Made by a program: the position numbers and the translations under genes. Below the pieces are notes generated by a model. It was not told where the DNA came from. It did no database searches and saw only the letters and a program-made list of their open reading frames with translations. Shown here piece after piece: positions 27,451-35,370 of a stretch of DNA of 64,000 nt (its first letter is position 1; the number at the start of each line of letters is the position of its first letter). Source of the stretch: JAKFEW01 sp036675505. Its GTDB lineage: Bacteria > Cyanobacteriota > Sericytochromatia > S15B-MN24 > JAQBPE01. The stretch is taken from contig JAKFEW010000139.1 in assembly GCA_036675505.1 (NCBI GenBank), forward strand, positions 124,001-188,000, given 5' to 3'.

Positions 27451-28233
27451 TCAGTCCTCGACCGGATCCCAAGCCAAATCGGCCCAAACCGCGTAGTGGT
27501 CGGACGCCACCCAGGCCGGCGTGTGCAAGGCCCGCCCCGCCGCGACGACGCGGCCGCTGCGGTTGACGAAGATGTAGTCGAGGCGCCGGCTCGGGCTCGG
27601 GTAACCGCCGGAATACGGGTTCTGGTTGTCCCAGGTGCAGCCGTCCGCGCCAGGATGGTGGTGACGGTAGGCGTCGATCATGTGCCGCCCGAGCAGATCG
27701 ATGCAGGCCTCGTCCTCCGTGGCGTTCAGGTCGCCGAGCAGCACGAAGCGCTCGCCGTAGCGGAGCCAGCCCTCGTCCTGCGCGCGGTCCAGCATCGCGA
27801 TGATCTGCGCCTTCCGTACGTTGTGCTCCTCCGGGCGCCAGGAGAGGTGGGTGTTCGCGACATGAACCGCGCCGCTCGGGTGGGCGATCGTCGCCAGCAA
27901 CGCCGTTCGGTTATCCGGCGGGAACATGCCCGGCGGCAACCGCCGTTCTTCGACCGCCAACAACGGCCACCGCGTCAGCAGCCCGATGCCGCCCTGCTCG
28001 TTGCTGATCAGCTCTTCAGGGTTGCCGTAGGGCACGAAGACCTGCACATCCAGCCCCAGCCACTCGCCGATCAGCTGGCACTGGTGGTGGAAGTCCGCGC
28101 CGCCCCGGATGCCGGCCTCCTGGAGGCAGAGGACGTCGGGCTCGAGCGGCGTGAGGCCAGCGCACAGGCGCTCCGCACGGCCTTCGAACCACTCCTTGTC
28201 CAGGCCGGCGAGGTTCAGGGTCATGATGCGCAT
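27451..28233 (-). CDS. Endonuclease/exonuclease/phosphatase-family protein
   Basis: 260 residues from MRIMTLNLAGLDKEW. Motifs of the DNase I-like fold: MTLNLAG at the start, VLCLQEAG with the metal-binding Glu, VHVANTHLSW, FVLLGDLNATEDE with D-x-N, SRRLDYIFVN and WVASDHYAVWADL with the terminal D-H pair. Members include exonuclease III-like nucleases and phosphoester hydrolases; no AP-endonuclease-specific residues are obvious. A start at 28308, overlapping the nagA stop by 4 nt (ATGA), would add 25 residues and is a real alternative because such coupling is common here. Confidence 0.83.
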   Translation of the reverse strand: MRIMTLNLAGLDKEWFEGRAERLCAGLTPLEPDVLCLQEAGIRGGADFHHQCQLIGEWLGLDVQVFVPYGNPEELISNEQGGIGLLTRWPLLAVEERRLPPGMFPPDNRTALLATIAHPSGAVHVANTHLSWRPEEHNVRKAQIIAMLDRAQDEGWLRYGERFVLLGDLNATEDEACIDLLGRHMIDAYRHHHPGADGCTWDNQNPYSGGYPSPSRRLDYIFVNRSGRVVAAGRALHTPAWVASDHYAVWADLAWDPVED

Positions 28234-28304
28234 GACGCCGCCCGCGCGGGGCGTCGGCGGCCCATCGTGGCCGACGGCGTCTTGATGGAAACCGGCCCCA
28301 TCGG

Positions 28305-29489
28305 TCATCGGCCGGCCCCGGTCGGCACGTGGTTCGGCCGCCCATGGACCCACTCGCCGCCGATCAGCGTGCCGAGGCACACAAAGGCGGCGTCGAAGAC
28401 GGCCAGGTCCGCCCGGCGCCCAGGGCTGATCGCCCCGCGGTCGTCCAGCCCGAGCGAAGCCGCCGGCGCCGCGCTCGCCATCGTGAAGGCCTCGCCGGGC
28501 GTGGCGCCGCCGGCGGCGACCATGTTGGCGACGGCGCGGTCGAGCGTGATGGTGGAGCCCGCGATCGTGCCGTCGGCGAGTTTGGCGACGCGGCCGTCGA
28601 GCACCGTCGCCTGGCCGCCCAGCTCGTACGTGCCTGGCGGCAGGCCGCTGCCGCGCAGGGCGTCGGAGACCAGCATCAGACGCTCTGCGCCCTTGCAGCG
28701 GCGGGCGATCTGCAGCCCGGCCGGGTGGACGTGCACCAGGTCGGCGATGATCTCGGTCCAGAGCGCGTCGCAAACCAGGCCGGCGCCGACGACGCCCGGC
28801 TCGCGATGGTGGAAGGGACGCTGGGCATTGCACAGGTGGGTGACGCGCCGGGCGCCGGCATCCACCGCGGCGAGCACCTGGTCGTACGTGGCGTCGCTGT
28901 GCCCCACCGCGACCACGATGCCCCAGGCGACGAGGTCGCGCACCAGGTCGAGGGCGCCGGGCAGCTCCGGCGCGAGCGTGACGACGCGGATCGCCGCGCG
29001 ATGCCGCTCGATCACCTCGCGCAGCTCGGTGTCGGCCGGCGCTCGCAGCCAGGCCTCGGGTTGCGCGCCTTTGTACTTCGCGGCGAGGAAGTTCGACTCC
29101 AGGTGGGCGCCCAACACGCGTGCACCGTCCCCTTCGTCGACCCGCGCGGCGTCGACGGTGGCGAGGATGCGGTCGAGCGCAGAGCCCGGACAGGCCACCG
29201 TGGTCGGCAACCAGGCCGTCACGCCATGGGCGGCCAGGTGGCTGGCGATCGCCCCGATCGCGGCGGCGGACGCGTCCATCACGTCATGCTCGAGCGCGCC
29301 ATGGACGTGCGTCTCGATCAGGCCGGGGACCACCATCGCGCCCGCCACGTCCGCGATGTCACCCTCGAAGTCGGCAGGCGCCGGCCCGATGGCCGCGATC
29401 CGCCCGCGATCGACGACGATCGCGGCGTCGACGAAGCTCCCGTCCGGCATGAGCGCTCGCCCGCCGGTGATCAGGATCGGACGTCCCAT
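28305..29489 (-). CDS. nagA: N-acetylglucosamine-6-phosphate deacetylase
   Basis: 394 residues from MGRPILITGG, with GGAGGG just upstream. Deacetylates GlcNAc-6-P to GlcN-6-P during amino-sugar or peptidoglycan recycling. Amidohydrolase motifs: VVPGLIETHVHGALEHDVMD (HxH), GAHLESNFLAAKYKGAQ (family Glu and loop), VVAVGHSDATYDQ, RRVTHLCNAQRPFHHREPG (usual form is L-F-N-A-M), and LMLVSDALRGSG with the catalytic Asp. No nagB, nagK or transporter lies nearby. The operon partner is a nuclease-fold protein. Confidence 0.9.
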   Translation of the reverse strand: MGRPILITGGRALMPDGSFVDAAIVVDRGRIAAIGPAPADFEGDIADVAGAMVVPGLIETHVHGALEHDVMDASAAAIGAIASHLAAHGVTAWLPTTVACPGSALDRILATVDAARVDEGDGARVLGAHLESNFLAAKYKGAQPEAWLRAPADTELREVIERHRAAIRVVTLAPELPGALDLVRDLVAWGIVVAVGHSDATYDQVLAAVDAGARRVTHLCNAQRPFHHREPGVVGAGLVCDALWTEIIADLVHVHPAGLQIARRCKGAERLMLVSDALRGSGLPPGTYELGGQATVLDGRVAKLADGTIAGSTITLDRAVANMVAAGGATPGEAFTMASAAPAASLGLDDRGAISPGRRADLAVFDAAFVCLGTLIGGEWVHGRPNHVPTGAGR

Positions 29490-29620
29490 CGGCCCTCCGC
29501 CGAATGCAAACACCCGGCGCGCCCAGAATAACCGGCTCACGAGCGCCGGTCAACGCCCGTGCGCCGTGCGTGTTACGATGTCCGCCGTCCGGTCTGGAAC
29601 GCCGGAGGTTCAGAGGCGTC

Positions 29621-29640
29621 GGCGGCTCTCGAAAGCCGCC
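29621..29640 (+). other. Hairpin in the slyD leader
   Basis: GGCGGCT (29621-29627) pairs with AGCCGCC (29634-29640) around a 6-nt loop, 30 nt before the slyD start. It could be a leader structure or chance; no U-run follows. Confidence 0.35.
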
Positions 29641-29670
29641 CTGGCCTGACAGAAAGGATTTCACTTCGAT

Positions 29671-30102
29671 ATGACCACCGCGAAGGCGGGCGACAACGTC
29701 CGCGTCCACTACACGGGGCACCTGGCCGACGGCACGGTGTTCGACAGCTCGCGCGAGGCCGAGCCGATCTCTTTCACGCTGGGCGGCGGCCAGGTGATCC
29801 CGGGCTTCGACCAGGGCGTCTCCGGCATGACCGTCGGCGAGAGCCGCCACGTCGTGATCCCGGCCGACCAGGCCTACGGCCCGCGGTTCGAGGAGGCCAT
29901 CATCCAGATGCCGCGCGATCAGTTCCCGCCCGAGGTCACGCCTGAAGTGGGGATGGTCCTGCGCATGCAGCACCAGAGCGGCCAGCTCGTGGATATGGCC
30001 ATCGTGGAAGTCGGCGACGGCGCCGTGACGCTGGACGGCAACCACCCGCTGGCCGGCAAGGACCTGCACTTCGATCTGGAGCTGGTGGCGATCGGCGCCT
30101 AA
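29671..30102 (+). CDS. SlyD-like FKBP peptidyl-prolyl cis-trans isomerase
   Basis: 143 residues. The FKBP core is split by an inserted flap domain as in SlyD: DNVRVHYTGHLADGTVFDSS and FTLGGGQVIPGFDQGVSGMTVG form the first part; QMPRDQFPPEVTPEVGMVLRM lies in the insert; VTLDGNHPLAGKDLHFDLELV completes the core. It has no histidine-rich metal-binding tail, so it is a short SlyD/FkpB-type chaperone rather than the nickel-handling form. AAGGA lies upstream of ATG. It stands alone, convergent with the next genes. Confidence 0.9.
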   Translation: MTTAKAGDNVRVHYTGHLADGTVFDSSREAEPISFTLGGGQVIPGFDQGVSGMTVGESRHVVIPADQAYGPRFEEAIIQMPRDQFPPEVTPEVGMVLRMQHQSGQLVDMAIVEVGDGAVTLDGNHPLAGKDLHFDLELVAIGA

Positions 30103-30133
30103 CACGCCAGGGCCGGGAGAGCCGAACGGCGCG

Positions 30134-30646
30134 TCAGCGCCCGGCCTCCCGCGCCGCGGGCTCATCCGGACCCGAGGCCAGGAAGCCCAGCAGATCGGCC
30201 TGCACCGCCGCCGCTTCAGGTGCGCTGGGGGGGCCGAGGCCCAACCCGCCGCTCGGATGGTCGATGGCGAACCGCCAACCGGTCACCCCGTTGACCGTCC
30301 TGGGCGTGCTCCGCAGCCGGGCGCCCGCGAGCGGCCAGCGCCGGACCTGCCCGCCGAACGGGCCGGTGCGTCGGCGCGTGATCGTGCCGTCTTCCTTGTC
30401 GAGCGTGACGACCTGGCCGCGCGCGGCGAGCAGGAACCCAGCGGCGAAGGGCAGCACCACCACGAACGCGAAATACGGTGGCAGCTGGCCCGCGCGCCCC
30501 ACGCGCGCCTTGGATGGGTAGGCCGCGTCGGCGAGCCACAGCCCGCCACCGAAGGCGAGGGCGGCGACGGCCGCGCCGATCAAGACCTTGTTGACCGGCA
30601 CGACGATCACCCGGCGGGCCGGCGAGCGCTCGGTGACGCGGAACAC
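30134..30646 (-). CDS. Two-helix membrane protein, unknown function
   Basis: About 170 residues if the GTG at 30644-30646 is used, just after the thiolase stop. Two membrane segments (VLIGAAVAALAFGGGLWLA and YFAFVVVLPFAAGFLLAARG) are followed by a cytoplasmic or periplasmic beta-rich domain (QVVTLDKEDGTITRRRTGPF; GWRFAIDHPSGGLGLG), in the style of PH-like membrane-anchored domains. No family recognised. It follows the thiolase on the same strand with almost no gap, so cotranscription is likely. Confidence 0.6.
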   Translation of the reverse strand: MFRVTERSPARRVIVVPVNKVLIGAAVAALAFGGGLWLADAAYPSKARVGRAGQLPPYFAFVVVLPFAAGFLLAARGQVVTLDKEDGTITRRRTGPFGGQVRRWPLAGARLRSTPRTVNGVTGWRFAIDHPSGGLGLGPPSAPEAAAVQADLLGFLASGPDEPAAREAGR

Positions 30647-30648
30647 GC

Positions 30649-31815
30649 TCAGCCCAGCCGCTCGATGATCGTCGCGTTGGCCATGCCGCCGCCCTCGCAC
30701 ATCGTCTGCAGGCCGTACCGGCCGCCCGTGCGCTCGAGGCCGTGGAGCATGGTCGTCATCAGGCGCGCGCCCGAGCAGCCGAGCGGGTGGCCGAGGGCGA
30801 TCGCACCGCCGTTCGGGTTCACCTTGCTCATGTCGGCGTCGAGCTCCGCGTTCCAGGCCAGCACGACGCTCGCGAAGGCCTCGTTGATCTCGACCCAGTC
30901 GATGTCGGCCATGGCCAGGCCGGCCTTGTCCAGCGCCTTGCGGGTGGCCGGGATCGGGCCGGTGAGCATCTGGATCGGATCGTCGCCGGCCAGCGCGAAG
31001 CTCTTGAAGCGCGCGCGCGGCTCGAGCCCGAGCGACTCGGCGGTCTCACGCGCCATCACGAGCACTGCGGCCGCGCCGTCGCTGATCTGCGACGCGCTGC
31101 CGGCCGAGATCTTGCCGTTCTCCTTGAAGGGCGTCTTGAGGCCCGAGAGCTTCTCATAGGATGTGTCGGCGCGCGGGCCTTCATCGTGGGCGAGGTCGAG
31201 CTCCTGGCCGTCTTCCGTCGTCACCCGCACCGGCACGATCTCACGGGCGAACCAGCCGGCGTCGCGTGCGGCGACCGCGCGGCGGTGGCTCTCGAGGCTG
31301 AAGGCGTCGATCGTGGGGCGGTCGAAGCCCCACCGGTCGGCGATCATCTCGGCGCTCACGCCCTGGTTGAACGCGTGCTGGTTGTAGCGCGCCATCATCC
31401 GTTCGCCGAAGGGCTTGCCGGGGCCGTGCAGGAAGGACGCGCCCATCGGCACGCGGGTCATGTTCTCGACGCCGCACGCGATCACGATGTCGCAGGCGCC
31501 GGCCATGATGGACTGGGCCGCGAAGTGCACAGCTTGCTGGCTCGAGCCGCACTGGCGGTCGATCGTGACGCCAGGGACGCTTTCGGGGAAGCCCGCGCCG
31601 AGCAGCGCGTTGCGCGCGACGTTGACGCCCTGCTCGCCCACCTGCGAGACGCAGCCGGCGATGACGTCGTCGACGCGCACGGGGTCGAGGCCGACGCGGT
31701 CGACGAGGGCGCGCAGCACGTGGGCCAGCAGATCGACCGGGTGGACATCCTTGAGCCCGCCGCCCCGGCGGCCGATGGGGCTGCGAACGGCTTCGACGAT
31801 GACGGCTTCGCGCAT
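30649..31815 (-). CDS. Thiolase (acetyl-CoA acyltransferase)
   Basis: 388 residues from ATG 31813-31815, with GAGGAG 6 nt upstream. Catalyses thiolytic cleavage or Claisen condensation of acyl-CoA. The three active-site elements are present: nucleophilic Cys in VTIDRQCGSSQQAVHFAAQ, His in NPNGGAIALGHPLGCSGARL, and the second Cys in the same GHPLGCSGAR segment. VNPNGG and MCEGGGMANATIIERL complete the family pattern. Degradative or biosynthetic role is undetermined; no 3-hydroxyacyl-CoA dehydrogenase is nearby. A TetR/thioesterase cluster at 43.6-44.9 kb may also concern acyl-CoA metabolism. Confidence 0.93.
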   Translation of the reverse strand: MREAVIVEAVRSPIGRRGGGLKDVHPVDLLAHVLRALVDRVGLDPVRVDDVIAGCVSQVGEQGVNVARNALLGAGFPESVPGVTIDRQCGSSQQAVHFAAQSIMAGACDIVIACGVENMTRVPMGASFLHGPGKPFGERMMARYNQHAFNQGVSAEMIADRWGFDRPTIDAFSLESHRRAVAARDAGWFAREIVPVRVTTEDGQELDLAHDEGPRADTSYEKLSGLKTPFKENGKISAGSASQISDGAAAVLVMARETAESLGLEPRARFKSFALAGDDPIQMLTGPIPATRKALDKAGLAMADIDWVEINEAFASVVLAWNAELDADMSKVNPNGGAIALGHPLGCSGARLMTTMLHGLERTGGRYGLQTMCEGGGMANATIIERLG

Positions 31816-31880
31816 GGGGCACTCCTCGAGACATGGACGCGGGAACGCCGGCATTATATCGTGGGGCGCGTGGAGGAGTC

Positions 31881-32486
31881 ATGGACGCCGAGCAGAACCC
31901 CTGGCAGCGCCAAAGCACTCGCCTGGTGTACGAGAACCCCTGGATCCGCTTGCGTGAAGACCAGGTGATCCGGCCCGACGGCCATCCCGGTCAATACGGG
32001 GTGGTCGAGTTCCGCAGCCGGGCGATCGGCGTCGTGCCGATCACCCCGGACGGCTTCACCTACCTTGTCGGCCAGTGGCGGTACACGCTCGAGCAGTACT
32101 CGTGGGAGATCGTCGAGGGTGGCGGCGCGCTCGATGAGCCGCCGATCGACGCAGCCCGGCGCGAGCTGCGCGAGGAGACGGGCATCGACGCCGGGAAGTG
32201 GACCTATCTCGGCGAGCTTGCTACCTCGAACTCGGTCACGGACGAGCTGGGCTGCGTGTTCCTCGCCGAGGAGCTGACCTACGGGGAAGCCGAGCCCGAG
32301 GGCACCGAGCGGCTGCAGGTGAAGCGCGTGCCGCTCGCCGTGGCGTACGAGATGGCGATGACCGGCGAGATTTCGGATTGCCTCGCGATCGTCGGCCTGT
32401 CGCGCGCCTGGCACTTTCTGCGCAGCGGCCGCACGCTGCGGCCGATCGCGCGCAGCTTCCCGACGCTCGGCGAGCGGCCGACCTGA
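31881..32486 (+). CDS. NUDIX hydrolase (ADP-ribose pyrophosphatase-like)
   Basis: 201 residues from MDAEQNPWQRQSTRLVYENP. The full NUDIX box GX5EX7REUXEEXGU is seen from G-GGALD-E through RELREETGID. Upstream WEIVEGGGALDEPP and the N-terminal beta-strands match ADP-ribose/nucleoside-diphosphate-sugar pyrophosphatases, which cleave ADP-ribose to AMP and ribose-5-phosphate. GGAGGAG precedes the start closely. It is divergent from the thiolase (65 nt between starts). Confidence 0.88.
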   Translation: MDAEQNPWQRQSTRLVYENPWIRLREDQVIRPDGHPGQYGVVEFRSRAIGVVPITPDGFTYLVGQWRYTLEQYSWEIVEGGGALDEPPIDAARRELREETGIDAGKWTYLGELATSNSVTDELGCVFLAEELTYGEAEPEGTERLQVKRVPLAVAYEMAMTGEISDCLAIVGLSRAWHFLRSGRTLRPIARSFPTLGERPT

Positions 32487-32544
32487 CGTTGCGTCGCGCG
32501 CCGCGGCGCGCGACCATGGCGGCCGAGAGCGAAAGGGGGCAGCC

Positions 32545-32724
32545 ATGACGACCGGCAGCTCAGATCGGCCCACGGCGCGATCGACGACGCGCGATCAGCA
32601 CCGCGTGAACCGCGGCGAGCTGGTCTTCCCCGAGCAGCACCCGTCCGACCCCCTCGAGGACGAGGACACGAAGATCGCGACCCACCGCGGCGGGCTCGGC
32701 ACCGCGCGGACCGAGTTCTATTAG
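32545..32724 (+). CDS. Small acidic/basic polar protein, 59 aa
   Basis: Encodes 59 residues ending in RGGLGTARTEFY; an AAAGGGGG site lies about 5 nt before the ATG. The sequence is very polar, without Cys or membrane segments: a Thr/Arg-rich start, VNRGELVFPEQHPSDPLEDE in the centre and a C-terminal FY. Codon use fits the neighbourhood. It lies 58 nt after the NUDIX gene and 53 nt before a glycosyltransferase. Function unknown; a DNA- or protein-binding accessory factor is possible but not supported. Confidence 0.55.
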   Translation: MTTGSSDRPTARSTTRDQHRVNRGELVFPEQHPSDPLEDEDTKIATHRGGLGTARTEFY

Positions 32725-32777
32725 CCGGGCGGTCTCGCCACGCTTGAGAGGCGGCGCGCGCGGGTAATCCTGGAAAG

Positions 32778-33929
32778 ATGGCCCGCATCCTTTACGCCAG
32801 CTTCGATCCCGTGCCCGGGCCCAAGGGCGCCAGCCGCCACATCACTGCGCTGGTGGGCGGGCTGGTCGCGGCCGGCCATCAGGTCGACCTGATGGCCGTG
32901 GCAGGCCCCGACGCGCCCCCAACGGTCGCGGGGGCCCGCTTGCTGCCGTTCCACACGGCGCCAGGCGGCAACTTCCTCGCCCGGGCCTGCGCCTTCGGCG
33001 AGGCGGTGCTCGCGCGCGCGGAGTTGGGCGGCTACGACCTTTGGCACGTGCGTGGCGTCTGGGAAGGCCTGCCGCTCGCGCTCTGGCGCGACGGCGCCGG
33101 CGGCCGCACGCCGCTGGTCTGGGAGGCCAACGGCCTGCCCAGCATCGAGACGCCGGCGCACTTCGGCGCGGTGGCGAATGCGCCCGAGCTGCTCGGCAGG
33201 CTGCGCCGCCAGGAAGAGGTGCTGATGCGGGCCGCGGAACGGCTGATCGTGGTCAGCCCGGTGACGGCGTCCTGCCTCGCCGAGCTGGGCGCGGACCCGG
33301 CCAAGATCCGCGTGGTGCCCAACGGCGTGGACGTGGATGCCTATGCCGGGCTGCAGGCCGGCGATCGCGGGCCCGAGATCCTCTACATCGGCACGATGGC
33401 ACCCTGGCAGGGGCTCGAGACGCTGGTGCGCGCGCTGGCGCAGCTGGGGCCGCCTGCGCGGCTCCGGCTGGTCGGGCCGCCGGGCAAGGGCTGGGCCGGC
33501 GGCCTGCGACGGCTGGCGGCCCGGCTGGGCGTGGCGGACCGCCTGGCGCTCCAGCCGCCGGTCGCGCCGGAGATGGTCCCGGCGCTCGTGGCGCGGGCGC
33601 GCGTGTGCGTGGCGCCGCTGGACGGCAGCCCACGCAACCTCGTGCAGGGCTGCTGCCCGTTGAAGCTGTTGGAGTACATGGCGGCCGGCAAGGCGGTGGT
33701 GGCGAGCGCCGTGCCGCCGGTCGAGGCGTTGGTCGCCCATGGGGCCGAGGCCTGGCTGGTGCCGCCGGACGATCCGGCCGCCCTGGCCGAGGGGCTGCGC
33801 GTCGTGCTGGACGACGCCGCGCTGAGGGCGCGGCTGGGGGCGGCGGCGCGAGCGAAGGCCGGGACGTTGAGCTGGGCGGCGTCGAACGCGAAGGTGTTGG
33901 CGGTGTACGCGGAGGTCGGCGTCACGTGA
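32778..33929 (+). CDS. Family-4-type glycosyltransferase
   Basis: 383 residues of GT-B fold. The N-terminal domain begins ILYASFDPVPGPKGASRHIT, with the GG/His motif, and contains the acceptor-side WEANGLPSIETPAHFG. The C-terminal nucleotide-sugar domain holds VVPNGVDVDAYAG, LYIGTMAPWQGLETLVRAL and PLKLLEYMAAGKAVVAS with the E-x7-E-like element. It presumably transfers a sugar from an NDP-sugar to a surface glycan. It is the first of three glycosyltransferases in 32.8-36.4 kb. No signal peptide; peripheral cytoplasmic. Confidence 0.85.
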   Translation: MARILYASFDPVPGPKGASRHITALVGGLVAAGHQVDLMAVAGPDAPPTVAGARLLPFHTAPGGNFLARACAFGEAVLARAELGGYDLWHVRGVWEGLPLALWRDGAGGRTPLVWEANGLPSIETPAHFGAVANAPELLGRLRRQEEVLMRAAERLIVVSPVTASCLAELGADPAKIRVVPNGVDVDAYAGLQAGDRGPEILYIGTMAPWQGLETLVRALAQLGPPARLRLVGPPGKGWAGGLRRLAARLGVADRLALQPPVAPEMVPALVARARVCVAPLDGSPRNLVQGCCPLKLLEYMAAGKAVVASAVPPVEALVAHGAEAWLVPPDDPAALAEGLRVVLDDAALRARLGAAARAKAGTLSWAASNAKVLAVYAEVGVT

Positions 33930-33943
33930 CGCGACCCGTCGCG

Positions 33944-35095
33944 TCACCTGCCGACCAATTCTCCGTAGAGCGCCCAATACCGCTCGACTTCCGCCTCCGG
34001 CGTGAACGCCGCTTCCACCCGCGCCCGCCCCGCCGCCGCTAACGACGCCACCCGATCCTGGTCCGCCACCAGCGCTGCCGTCAGGCCCGCCAGAGCCGCC
34101 GGGTCGCTCGGCGGGATCAGCAGCTCGGCGAGCCCTGGCACGTCCAGCACGTCGGGGATGCCCCCCACCCGCGCGCCGACCGTCACCTTGCCGCAGGCCA
34201 TCGCCTCGAGCAGCGCGTTGGGCAGCCCGTCGCGGTCCGAGGGGTGCCAGCACAGGTCGGCCAGCGCGAGCAGGGCTGGCAGGTCGTCGGCGTCGACAGG
34301 AGGCTGGACCGTCACGGCCGCCGCGTCCGCCGGGTGTGCCGTGGCGAACGCTTCGAGGATCGGGCGGCCGTCGGCGCGGACGCCGCCAATCAGCCAGAGC
34401 CGGGCGGCGGGGTGCGCGGCGCGGATCCGCGCGAAGGCCGCCAGCATCGTGGCGAGGCCCTTCTTCGGGCGGGCCTCGCCCACGAAGGCGATCAGCGGGG
34501 CGGCGCCGGCCACGCCGAGGCGCGCGGCCAGCGCCGGGTCCGGCGGGAGCGGCCGGAAGCGGCCGGTGGACACCCCGTTCGGGATCGCGAGGGCGCGACG
34601 GGCGCCCAGCGCGCGGGCCCTGGATGCCAGCTCCGCGGACACCCCCACCACCACGTCGGCCCAGCCGAGCGCGGCCAGCAAACCGGCCTGGCGATCGCCC
34701 CGGAATGCGTCGCGGTCGAGGTCGTTGCCCCTCGCGGCGAGCAAGCAGGGTATGTTAAGATAGCGCGCCGCATGCGCGGCCGGAAACCCAGTCTCGCTGA
34801 CGTATACAGCGTGAACGAGGGCGTACGGCCCACGGGCGGCGAGGAGCTCGAACCAGGTCCGCTGGACGTCCTCGCGGCGACCGGCCCCGAAACGAACGAC
34901 GCGCATCGCGCCGTCGACCGTCTCGGCGATCGCCCCCGCCGGGAGCGAAGGGTCCGGCACGAGCGCCTCCACCGGCAGCCGCGTCGCCAGGCCCCGGGCC
35001 AACCGGGCCGCCGCCCGGGCGAGCCCGCCCGCATCGGGGGGCCAGCGGGGCACGAGGAAGGCCGCGGGAAGACCCGCGTCGAGGATCGATGTCAA
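33944..35095 (-). CDS. Family-4 glycosyltransferase
   Basis: 383 residues if TTG at 35093-35095 is the start; a GTG at 35051-35053 is an alternative. GT-B fold: N-terminal FLVPRWPPDAGGLARAAARL, AIPNGVSTGRFRPLPP, LIAFVGEARPKKGLATML, and the donor-binding SDRDGLPNALLEAMACGKVT with the EX7E motif. It converges with the previous glycosyltransferase (14 nt apart). Its start overlaps the start of the divergent zinc-binding protein by 7 nt if TTG is used. Confidence 0.85.
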   Translation of the reverse strand: MTSILDAGLPAAFLVPRWPPDAGGLARAAARLARGLATRLPVEALVPDPSLPAGAIAETVDGAMRVVRFGAGRREDVQRTWFELLAARGPYALVHAVYVSETGFPAAHAARYLNIPCLLAARGNDLDRDAFRGDRQAGLLAALGWADVVVGVSAELASRARALGARRALAIPNGVSTGRFRPLPPDPALAARLGVAGAAPLIAFVGEARPKKGLATMLAAFARIRAAHPAARLWLIGGVRADGRPILEAFATAHPADAAAVTVQPPVDADDLPALLALADLCWHPSDRDGLPNALLEAMACGKVTVGARVGGIPDVLDVPGLAELLIPPSDPAALAGLTAALVADQDRVASLAAAGRARVEAAFTPEAEVERYWALYGELVGR

Positions 35096-35370
35096 CGAAC
35101 GCCCCCCTTAAGTGCGAAGTCGTGATCGGCCTGCTGGTGCCGCGCCCCTGCGGGGAGAAAGCCAAAGGCCCCTGCAAGCGCTGCGGCAAGGGCTATTGCG
35201 CCGACCACGCCGCCACGGGCGGGCTTTGCCAGCACTGCGGCAAGAACGAGACGCCGCCCGCGGTCGTGATGGACGTACCCTTCGACCTCGCGTTCAAGCC
35301 CGAAGACCTCGAGAAGTTCCAGGTCGAGCGGTCGGGCGATCCGGACAGCGCCTGGTCGGACCTCACCTAG
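35089..35370 (+). CDS. Small zinc-binding (treble-clef-like) protein
   Basis: 93 residues. Six cysteines and a histidine cluster in residues 22-53: PCGEKAKGPCKRCGKGYCAD then H, LCQHCGKNE. The spacing C-x7-C-x2-C-x4-C-x2-H...C-x2-C resembles AN1/B-box-type double zinc sites. The C-terminal third is acidic and ends in SGDPDSAWSDLT. No transmembrane segment. Its stop is immediately followed by the next gene's GTG, indicating a two-gene operon with the putative glycosyltransferase. Function unknown; possibly a protein-interaction adaptor. Confidence 0.72.
   Translation: MSTNAPLKCEVVIGLLVPRPCGEKAKGPCKRCGKGYCADHAATGGLCQHCGKNETPPAVVMDVPFDLAFKPEDLEKFQVERSGDPDSAWSDLT

Noticed and set aside
35089..35095. 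Treating the 7-nt start overlap as an assembly error
   Set aside because: Both frames are coherent and the divergent genes have independent family evidence; a downstream GTG at 35051-35053 would remove the overlap without any error.
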